This document shows, piece by piece, positions 1 through 5,200 of a stretch of DNA of 6,283 nucleotides. Source of the stretch: Chloroflexota bacterium (lineage in GTDB: Bacteria; Chloroflexota; Dehalococcoidia; Lucifugimonadales; Lucifugimonadaceae). The notes under the pieces are model-generated. The model saw only the letters and a program-made list of their open reading frames with translations, did not search any database and was not told the origin of the DNA. The number at the start of each line of letters is the position of its first letter. The stretch's first letter is position 1. The stretch is taken from positions 1-6,283 of the forward strand of contig VXTA01000075.1 of NCBI GenBank assembly GCA_009837685.1, given 5' to 3'. Made by a program: the position numbers and the translations under genes.

Positions 1-635
1 ATGCTGTGCTGCCATTCGTGCGAAGGTGTTTCGAGGACTTCCGAACCGGTATAGCTGTGACCGCCCCCCTCGTAGGCAACGCCTTCCGGATTAGGGAAGT
101 AAGAGTGACACGGTTTCAATTCGATGGCACCATCCGGGGACTCTACAGGCTCGAATATGTGCGAGACCGGATGGCCGTCAAGGATGTAAAAGGTGCCTCT
201 GGGCTTCATGTAACGGGCAACTATCTGTGCCCAGCCTGTCATATCCGGCAACCAGCACAACGCTCCAATTGCAGTATAGACGATGTCGAATTGTTCGTTC
301 AGAACGTCCGGCAAATCGTAGATGTTGGAGCGGATGAAGCGCGTGTTTAGACCCAATTCATCGTTCAGTTCACGGGCCAACTCGATCGCAGTGTCGGATA
401 TATCGACGCCAGTCGCGTTCGCCCCCAACCTCGACCATGACATCGTGTCCATCCCGAAATGGCACTGTAGGTGCAGCAGCGATTTGCCTACAACCGAACC
501 CATCTCCTCGATCTCGGTTTTTGTCAGGGTGATGTCGCCCGATTTGAAGCCATTGACGTTATAGAAACTCGATGAGGCGTGGATCGGTGTCCGCTCGTTC
601 CAGTTTTGACGGATTTTCTTGAACTTGTCATCCAT
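1..635 (-). CDS. Class I SAM-dependent methyltransferase, second tandem copy (3' end cut by window edge)
   Basis: The frame is open from ATG at 635 to the left edge, giving 211 complete codons and no stop. The protein starts MDDKFKKIRQNWNERTPIH. It carries the Rossmann-type SAM-binding region LLHLQCHFGMDT at about residues 53-64, followed by the acidic strand end TGVDIS (75-80). FDIVYTAIGALCWLPD at about 116-131 matches the motif IV region, and EWQHS lies near the edge. Against the upstream neighbour I count about 64% identity over 212 ungapped residues, so this is a recent-looking paralog. The usual KPGG turn after motif IV reads KPRG here (143-147). The ATG is 4 nt past the neighbour's TAG and has no clear Shine-Dalgarno sequence, which suggests an operon with coupled translation. 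The methyl acceptor is unknown; family membership is secure. The missing C-terminus should be about 60 residues if it matches the paralog. Confidence 0.92.
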   Translation of the reverse strand, partial: MDDKFKKIRQNWNERTPIHASSSFYNVNGFKSGDITLTKTEIEEMGSVVGKSLLHLQCHFGMDTMSWSRLGANATGVDISDTAIELARELNDELGLNTRFIRSNIYDLPDVLNEQFDIVYTAIGALCWLPDMTGWAQIVARYMKPRGTFYILDGHPVSHIFEPVESPDGAIELKPCHSYFPNPEGVAYEGGGHSYTGSEVLETPSHEWQHS

Positions 636-639
636 GGGA

Positions 640-1455
640 CTATCGCTTCGTAGCTTGTATCGACAACATGAAGGGGATGTTGCCGTCGTACCTCTTCAGC
701 CGCCACCAGCCGTCAGTACTCCGGCGCATCTGCGGTTGCGCTTGGAAGAACGAGAATGGAAACTCGTGCATGAACTCAATCTTCAAACCTGCTCCGATAA
801 GCGCGTTGACGATCTCCGACAAGCTGTGTTGCCATTCGTAGACCGGCGTCGTGATCGAGCCTGAACCGGCATATGTGTTCCGTTCGCCTTCTTCAAGCAG
901 GCCTTTCGGGTCTGGGAAGTACGCGTAGCGAAGCTCTAGATCCTCGGTCCCGTCGACACTCGTTACGGAGTTGAAGATACGCCCTGCAGGGTGTTCGTCG
1001 AGCATGTAGAAGATGCCTCCAGGCTTCAAGAAACGCGCGATGACCTGAGCCCAGCGCGTCAAATCTGGAAGCCAGCACAATGCTCCTAGAGCTGTATAGA
1101 CGATGTCGAACTCTTCATTCAGCACTTCGGGCAGGTCATAGACGTTGGATCGGATGAAGCGCGCGCCTAAACCCAGCTCATTATTCAGCTCATTCGCAAG
1201 GTCGATTGAAGCGTCCGACAGATCCACGCCAGTTACCTCTGCACCGAGACGCGCCCACGACATCGTGTCCATCCCGAAGTGGCATTGAAGGTGTAGCAAC
1301 GACTTCCCAGCGACGGGCCCGATCTCATCGATCTCGATGTCGGTGAGCGTTATACGACCTGCTTTGAATCCTTCGACGTTGTACATATCTGAAGCAGCAT
1401 GGATCGGGGTCCGCTCGTTCCAGTTGCGACGGTTTATTTCGATGCGTGGGTCCAT
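640..1455 (-). CDS. Class I SAM-dependent methyltransferase, first tandem copy
   Basis: This is a complete 271-residue protein if started at ATG 1455. Visible parts are NWNERTPIH (11-19), the SAM-binding loop region LLHLQCHFGMDT (53-64) in place of the textbook DxGxGxG, the acidic strand end TGVDLS (75-80), FDIVYTALGALCWLPD (about 116-131), LKPGG (143-147) and a C-terminal EWQHS-to-ATKR region. These fit cytosolic SAM-dependent methyltransferases of the Methyltransf_11/25 type; the substrate cannot be told. The frame can extend to a TTG at 1482, but ATG 1455 is preferred. It has GGAAG six bases upstream, and it aligns with the first residue of the paralog (both begin MD, with NW at 11-12). 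The gene is divergent from ssrA and is followed after 4 nt by its paralog, so the two are probably co-transcribed. Confidence 0.94.
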   Translation of the reverse strand: MDPRIEINRRNWNERTPIHAASDMYNVEGFKAGRITLTDIEIDEIGPVAGKSLLHLQCHFGMDTMSWARLGAEVTGVDLSDASIDLANELNNELGLGARFIRSNVYDLPEVLNEEFDIVYTALGALCWLPDLTRWAQVIARFLKPGGIFYMLDEHPAGRIFNSVTSVDGTEDLELRYAYFPDPKGLLEEGERNTYAGSGSITTPVYEWQHSLSEIVNALIGAGLKIEFMHEFPFSFFQAQPQMRRSTDGWWRLKRYDGNIPFMLSIQATKR

Positions 1456-1461
1456 GGATTG

Positions 1462-1466
1462 CTTCC
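1462..1466 (-). promoter_or_regulatory. Ribosome binding site for the first methyltransferase
   Basis: On the minus strand GGAAG stands six bases before the ATG at 1455. This spacing decides the start in favour of 1455 over the in-frame TTG at 1482, which would place the GGAAG inside the coding region. Confidence 0.6.
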
Positions 1467-1545
1467 AAATCGCGCTTGACAAACAGATTCAGATCGCGCG
1501 TTAGATGGGAAAAGGTAAGTCTAAAACACCCGTTTTCAAACGAGA

Positions 1546-1551
1546 TATACT
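1546..1551 (+). promoter_or_regulatory. Probable -10 element of the ssrA promoter
   Basis: TATACT matches five of six bases of the sigma-70-type TATAAT box. It ends 12 nt before the mature 5' end of the tmRNA, leaving room for a start site around 1558 and a very short 5' leader for RNase P to remove. I see no good -35 hexamer at 16-18 nt spacing; the stretch there is A-rich (around 1522-1528). The element lies in the 108-nt spacer shared with the divergent methyltransferase gene. Confidence 0.5.
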
Positions 1552-1563
1552 GTTTAGTTGTAA

Positions 1564-1914
1564 GGGGACGAGTGGATTCGACAGGGAGCGTACCGCAAGG
1601 TTGCGTGTCGTGGCGCCTGACCACGATAAAACGGGCAAAAACACAAACGGCGAACGAGAAGTCGCCCTCGCAGCTGCTTAATCAGCCGCGACGTCCGGTA
1701 GGAGTCGTCCTCAGCGGCACTTATCGGGCGCCGAACTCCTGAGGTGCGGATGTGCAACGCCGGTAGCACGTCCAAAGGCAACCGGCAACCGTGACCAGTG
1801 ACGGAAGCCGTTGGCATCGTCCGGTAGCGGTATATGCAACCAACGGCTACACACGTAGAAGCTTTGACGTGAAACTTTCTGGACGGGGAGTTCGCCCCTC
1901 CCCCGTCTCCACCA
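1564..1914 (+). ncRNA. ssrA: tmRNA (transfer-messenger RNA)
   Basis: This is a one-piece tmRNA of about 351 nt, the RNA that rescues stalled ribosomes with SmpB and tags the broken product for proteolysis. The 5' end GGGGACG (1564-1570) pairs with CGTCTCC (1904-1910) as a seven-pair acceptor stem with one G-T pair. Discriminator A and an encoded CCA follow at 1911-1914. The conserved GGATTCGACAGG lies at 1574-1585. Pseudoknot 1 can be drawn as CGTGG/CCACG (1609-1613 with 1621-1625) and GCCTG/CGGGC (1615-1619 with 1632-1636). The tag frame follows and ends in ALAAA plus TAA. A later GCCGGT...ACCGGC pair fits one of the downstream pseudoknots, and CACACGTAGAAGC near 1851-1863 matches the usual 3' region. 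The T arm is slightly odd: a six-pair stem GGGGAG/CTCCCC with loop TTCGCCC. It is not a split or permuted form. Confidence 0.96.
1649..1681 (+). other. tmRNA proteolysis-tag reading frame
   Basis: The frame closing at TAA 1679-1681 reads GEREVALAAA when resumed at GGC 1649. That start is 12 nt after the 3' strand of pseudoknot 1, close to the roughly 11-nt spacing in E. coli, and gives a ten-residue tag, the length of E. coli ANDENYALAA. The hydrophobic ALAAA end is the part read by ClpXP-type proteases. The same frame is open further upstream (GKNTN from 1634), so a 15-residue tag beginning GK, as in Bacillus, cannot be excluded. But 1632-1636 is needed for pseudoknot 1, which argues against it. 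Confidence 0.75.
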
Positions 1915-1923
1915 GCAAGTTGT

Positions 1924-1947
1924 GCTCGCGGCACCAAAGCCGCGAGC
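1924..1947 (+). terminator. Strong hairpin after ssrA, possible terminator
   Basis: GCTCGCGGC (1924-1932) and GCCGCGAGC (1939-1947) form a perfect nine-pair GC-rich stem with a six-base loop ACCAAA. It starts 10 nt past the encoded CCA. The following bases are GAATCATTTGCC, not a proper T tract, so it may terminate only partly, or serve mainly as a 3' processing or stability stem. The metallohydrolase start lies 33 nt beyond it. Confidence 0.5.
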
Positions 1948-1980
1948 GAATCATTTGCCGCCAACGAGAACCAACTCTCG

Positions 1981-2766
1981 ATGCGCATTCGCCTTCCTAA
2001 GCGGCGGCCAATCTCCCGCGAACAGTGCTCCATTCGTATCGGCGGTGAGGATATCTCATACACGCTGCAACGTAGCACTCGTCGCCGTCGGACGATCCAG
2101 ATCCAACTCGATCCCGAATCAGGACTAAAAGTGCTGATTCCACACACGTTGTCCGACAGTGAGGTCGAGGAATTCCTGCTGAAACGCTCTGATTGGATCC
2201 TCAAACATCGGACTGATATCCAAGCGTCTAATGACCAATTCAATTGGGCCGAGGGTGGCACGATGCAGTTGCGCGGAAACCCGATCCAAGTTGTGGTTGA
2301 AGAACGAGACGTGAACGATGTGGGGCGCGACCTACCACCGACCGTAGTGAAGTCGTTGGAAGGTGAGATGGTTACCGTAATCATCCCTCCGGGGATGACG
2401 CCAGAAGAGAAATCGAACATAGTGAAGAAATGGATGATGGAATGGTATCGACAGGAGGCATGGGACTATCTCAAAGCTAGGGTTGCCGATTACGGAAACG
2501 TCATGGGGGTCAAGCCTAGCCAGTTGAAGCTGAGCAACGCCAAGAAACGCTGGGGTAGTTGTAGCGGAAAACGATCGATCAACCTCAACTGGCGTCTTAT
2601 CATGCTCAACGATCAGTTGATCGACTATGTAGTAGTTCATGAACTCGCGCACCTGATCGAACTGAACCATTCTCCCGGTTTTTGGGATGTTGTCGAACGT
2701 GTATTGCCGGACCACCAAGGGTTAAGGCAGCAATTGCGTCAACAATCTCCGTCGACTTTGGGTTAG
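1981..2766 (+). CDS. YgjP-type (COG1451) zinc metallohydrolase
   Basis: This is a 261-residue protein, a little longer than the roughly 170-240 typical of the family. The HELAHLIELNH motif at 220-230 supplies the HExxH pair (H220, H224, catalytic E221) and a third zinc ligand, H230. It is followed by SPGFWDVVE (231-239), as expected for the DUF45/YgjP/WLM-like group. KKRWGSCS (188-195) is the other family hallmark. The N-terminal half has the usual strand block RTIQIQLDPESGLKVLIP (37-54) and then a helix around SDWILKHR (70-77). There is no signal peptide or membrane segment, so it is cytosolic. Family members are annotated either as metalloproteases or, for E. coli YgjP, as a UTP pyrophosphatase; the sequence does not decide between these. 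ATG 1981 is the only credible start; the ribosome site is weak. The gene lies just after ssrA and converges on the transporter gene. Confidence 0.93.
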   Translation: MRIRLPKRRPISREQCSIRIGGEDISYTLQRSTRRRRTIQIQLDPESGLKVLIPHTLSDSEVEEFLLKRSDWILKHRTDIQASNDQFNWAEGGTMQLRGNPIQVVVEERDVNDVGRDLPPTVVKSLEGEMVTVIIPPGMTPEEKSNIVKKWMMEWYRQEAWDYLKARVADYGNVMGVKPSQLKLSNAKKRWGSCSGKRSINLNWRLIMLNDQLIDYVVVHELAHLIELNHSPGFWDVVERVLPDHQGLRQQLRQQSPSTLG

Positions 2767-2785
2767 AAACCTGATTGGTGGTTTC
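2766..2785. terminator. Possible bidirectional terminator between convergent genes
   Basis: GAAACC (2766-2771) and GGTTTC (2780-2785) can pair with an eight-base loop. The palindrome takes in the last base of the metallohydrolase TAG and the first two of the transporter's stop triplet, so the convergent genes are almost touching. The six-pair stem is modest and has no long T tract on either strand, so its terminator role is tentative. Confidence 0.3.
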
Positions 2786-3707
2786 AAGGCGATAGAGCGA
2801 TCGTCGCTCCGCCGCTAGCAATGCAGATCGCACCTAAGGCACGGACTGGTGTTACACCTTCTTTCAGCACGATAGCGCCGTATCCAACCGCCACCAAGAT
2901 CGAGATTTCCCTGAACGGTCCGACATAGCTGACAGGTGAAAATGTGAGTGCGGTCAAGACAAGGGTGTACGCTGCGAACTGCAGCAGACCACCAATCACG
3001 AGAATCTTCCAATGCCGCCGCGCCTCATCAATGAACGCTTCTCTCGTCTCTAGACGCGATTGAATGGCCATCATTCCTAAACCGCCGCCGAGTTGCAGAA
3101 AGAACATATAGAGCGCCGGTTGGACGTGTTTCACTCCTTGTGCATCGACCACGGAGTAGATGCCGATGACCAGCCCAGTTAGTATCGCCAGCATCCAAGC
3201 TGGACGTACTTGAGCTCGGAAACGCTTCACGGCTCTCCATCTCCTCATCAACATCAACCATGACCGCACGGTTCGCTTAATCGTAGCCGTCTCAATGTCT
3301 GAAATCGCGATGAAAGCGAGGCCGGTCACGATCGAAGCCGCACCAATAGCCGCCTGCCAAGACATCGATTCGCCCACGACGAACACGCCCAGAATTGGGA
3401 TTATCGCCAATCCTAACCCGCGGGCTACTGGGTACACGATCGAGAGATCACCGGTGTTGTACGCGTAACCTAGAGTGGCGAAGTACCAGATGTGCAGCAC
3501 GATGGTCGCTAAGATGAACCACCACCCGGTCCCTCCGGGAAAATCAACGATGAGCAAGTAGATCGCTAGTGGAAGGACGAGTATCGCCGACGTGACGGCC
3601 ATCAGCGCCGTCGTGACTGCTGGCCTCGTCGCTCGTCGAACCATCAGATTCCACGACGCGTGCGCGAACGCTGACGAAACTACGAGCAAAATGGCTAGCG
3701 GGGTCAC
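2784..3707 (-). CDS. EamA/DMT-family transporter, ten predicted helices
   Basis: This is a 307-residue inner-membrane protein with the two-repeat layout of drug/metabolite transporters. Five hydrophobic segments (about 3-20, 33-54, 62-83, 88-110, 117-136) are followed by a basic, arginine-rich cytoplasmic loop (about 143-168) and five more (about 170-187, 196-214, 234-254, 266-281, 288-305). The repeat motif appears as NTGDLSIVYPVARG (84-97) in the first half and FSPVSYVGPFREIS (256-269) in the second. The length is normal for the family. These carriers move amino acids, nucleosides, sugars or other metabolites, often outward; the substrate cannot be read here. The start is GTG 3707 with no good Shine-Dalgarno site. 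It is supported by the hydrophobic first helix beginning at once, as is normal for this family, and by the lack of an in-frame ATG close upstream. Confidence 0.93.
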   Translation of the reverse strand: MTPLAILLVVSSAFAHASWNLMVRRATRPAVTTALMAVTSAILVLPLAIYLLIVDFPGGTGWWFILATIVLHIWYFATLGYAYNTGDLSIVYPVARGLGLAIIPILGVFVVGESMSWQAAIGAASIVTGLAFIAISDIETATIKRTVRSWLMLMRRWRAVKRFRAQVRPAWMLAILTGLVIGIYSVVDAQGVKHVQPALYMFFLQLGGGLGMMAIQSRLETREAFIDEARRHWKILVIGGLLQFAAYTLVLTALTFSPVSYVGPFREISILVAVGYGAIVLKEGVTPVRALGAICIASGGATIALSP

Positions 3708-3762
3708 GGAAGGAGAGCAGTGTGTGCACGACGCATAGATGTCGATTGGGTTGGCGATAGAC

Positions 3763-3768
3763 TACAAT
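3763..3768 (+). promoter_or_regulatory. Candidate -10 element for the mutarotase-fold gene
   Basis: TACAAT matches TATAAT at five positions and lies 47 nt before the ATG at 3816, in the 108-nt divergent spacer. No convincing -35 hexamer sits at 16-18 nt spacing, so this rests on the single box. Confidence 0.28.
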
Positions 3769-3815
3769 GCGCGTCGATAAAGGAACGAAATCAATAGCCC
3801 GCGGAGCCGGAACAG

Positions 3816-4910
3816 ATGCATTATCAAGACGAACGGACGCACGGATGCAGAATATCCGACGCTTGGACCTACCGAGGCCTCAAGACCGTCGTGATGGAGA
3901 ACGAACTGCTCCGCGTAAGCCTCATTGCCGATAAAGGCGCTGACATGTTCGAGTTGGTCCACAAACCCAGCGATACCGATTTCATGTGGCGCACGCCGTG
4001 GAGCGTTCGCAACCAGGCTTTGTGGGTGCCATCTACCGGGTGGGGCGAGGGGATATTCCACGACCTTTACATTGGGGGTTGGAACACGATAGCCCCGACC
4101 GGAGGTTTCGAGCAAGACTACATGGGCGCCGAGATAGGGCAGCACAACGAGACGAACATGATGCCGTGGGACGCACAGATCGTAGAAGATTCGCCCCAGC
4201 GTGTATCCGCGAAGTTCTCCGTACGTGCCGTTCGGACTCCTTTCTGGATCGAGAAAACCGTCAGTTTGGAGTCTCAATCACCAGTAGTCACGGTAACTGA
4301 CACGTTGATCAACGAAGCCGAGGAGCCCGCTCCTGCTCAATGGGGGCAGCATGTAGCGCTTGGCGACCCATTCCTGACTCCCAACTGCATCTTGGACTTT
4401 GCAGGTGGCGACTTCATCGTCCCCGAGTCGCCTGACGGATCGATTCCGCCCGGCTCGCGATTGATGCCCGATCGCACTGGTTCATGGCCCGTAGCCGAAG
4501 CACCTAACGGATCAGAGGTCGATCTTACGGTGTTCCCACCGAAGTCCGACCGACTGGTTGACTATCTCTCGTTTAACAACCTTGTAGATGGATGGTACGC
4601 GGTTACGAACCCTGATCGCGGCGTAGGTATCGGTCTGCGATGGGATAGCGAAGTGTTCAAGTACCTCTGGTACTGGCAAGTGTTCGGCGGCCACAGCGGC
4701 TACCCGTGGTACAAGCGCACCTACAACGTCGGACTAGAGCCGTTCACGAGTTTACCCAGCGGCATTGCGGAGCCGGGAAGCGACGAATCGACCTCGCTGA
4801 TGTTCGAACCGGGTGAGGCGCGGAGTTCGACTGTGCGGGCCACGGTTTACGAAGGTAACAACGGGGTTACGGGGATCGACGGCGATGGCAAAGTGACGCT
4901 ACGCCAATAA
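3816..4910 (+). CDS. Galactose-mutarotase-fold protein (aldose 1-epimerase-like, DUF4432-like)
   Basis: This is a 364-residue, probably cytosolic protein; no signal peptide is seen. The N-terminal part LLRVSLIADKGADMFELVHKPSDTD (31-55) is the usual opening of mutarotase-like beta-supersandwich proteins, followed by MWRTPW (57-62) and GGWNTIAPTGG (87-97). WGQHVALGDPFL (176-187) carries a candidate catalytic histidine, H179. LRWDSEVFKYLWYWQVFGG (274-292) and GLEPFTS (306-312), with candidate general base E308, match the C-terminal half. The family binds sugars, typically interconverting anomers, but many members are of unknown specificity; glycoside hydrolases share the fold. The start is bounded by an in-frame TAG at 3795-3797, and GGAG at 3803-3806 lies nine bases upstream. 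It faces a sugar-acid-dehydratase-like gene across a convergent gap, which agrees with a carbohydrate role. Fold confidence is good, exact activity low. Confidence 0.85.
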   Translation: MHYQDERTHGCRISDAWTYRGLKTVVMENELLRVSLIADKGADMFELVHKPSDTDFMWRTPWSVRNQALWVPSTGWGEGIFHDLYIGGWNTIAPTGGFEQDYMGAEIGQHNETNMMPWDAQIVEDSPQRVSAKFSVRAVRTPFWIEKTVSLESQSPVVTVTDTLINEAEEPAPAQWGQHVALGDPFLTPNCILDFAGGDFIVPESPDGSIPPGSRLMPDRTGSWPVAEAPNGSEVDLTVFPPKSDRLVDYLSFNNLVDGWYAVTNPDRGVGIGLRWDSEVFKYLWYWQVFGGHSGYPWYKRTYNVGLEPFTSLPSGIAEPGSDESTSLMFEPGEARSSTVRATVYEGNNGVTGIDGDGKVTLRQ

Positions 4911-4925
4911 TCGAGTCCACGATGT

Positions 4926-4950
4926 CGTCATTCCGACGAAACCTGGAACG
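4926..4950. repeat. Degenerate REP-like palindrome in convergent gap
   Basis: CGTCATTCCGACGAAACC followed by TGGAACG resembles a worn copy of the widespread palindrome CGTCATTCC...GAAA...GGAAT found between genes in many bacteria. Only TTCCG/TGGAA (with one G-T pair) still pairs around the GAAA-containing loop. It sits between the mutarotase-fold gene and the end of the small membrane ORF, where such elements are common. I see no second copy in the window, so it stays tentative. Confidence 0.25.
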
Positions 4951-4963
4951 CGCTTGTTGCAAT

Positions 4964-5113
4964 TCACGACCGCCAGATCCGATTCCAGTAGGACCTTAGA
5001 AACTGCCAGTATGTCATCTCGACGCGGTACCGGTTCAAGTACTTGCGATAGTCGGCCACGGTCCAAATGATGGCGACGAGCAGAATGATCCATATGACCG
5101 CTATCAAGATCAT
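4964..5113 (-). CDS. Small single-span membrane protein (49 residues), unrecognised
   Basis: The frame begins with ATG at 5113, with an in-frame TAG only one codon upstream, and ends at TGA 4964-4966. The first 19 residues, MILIAVIWIILLVAIIWTV, form a clear transmembrane helix. The rest is a basic, aromatic-rich tail, beginning ADYRKYLNRYR, with tyrosines and tryptophans at intervals to the end at IWRS. The positive tail suggests an N-out, C-in single-span inner-membrane peptide. About 40 of 49 codons end in G or C, which supports real coding. It follows the enolase-family gene on the same strand after 87 nt, so it may be co-transcribed. A frame of 64 residues overlaps it (4899-5093, minus) but shows no such structure. 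I recognise no family. The ribosome site is weak (GGTTGAG upstream). Confidence 0.6.
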   Translation of the reverse strand: MILIAVIWIILLVAIIWTVADYRKYLNRYRVEMTYWQFLRSYWNRIWRS

Positions 5114-5200
5114 CGGCTACTCAACCAAGATTCCATGACGTAGGAACACGGCAGTTTTACTGGCTTCCCGCCTTCATCCATCCTGCGGGTTTCGACTGTT

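Noticed and set aside
1456..1482. N-terminal extension of the first methyltransferase to TTG 1482
   Set aside because: The extra nine residues have no match in the paralog, and the GGAAG ribosome site fits ATG 1455.
1554..2420. Minus-strand open frame of 288 codons
   Set aside because: It lies across the tmRNA and the metallohydrolase gene, both firmly identified on the plus strand. Its product is rich in Ser, Arg and Cys with no domain, as expected for a shadow frame.
4899..5093. Minus-strand 64-codon frame in the convergent gap
   Set aside because: It overlaps the 49-residue membrane ORF in another frame, runs into the 3' end of the mutarotase-fold gene, and shows no hydrophobic segment or recognisable motif.
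5167..5189. CCCGC/GCGGG palindrome just after the enolase-family gene as a terminator
   Set aside because: It has only five pairs, a 13-base loop and no T tract on the minus strand; too weak to call.
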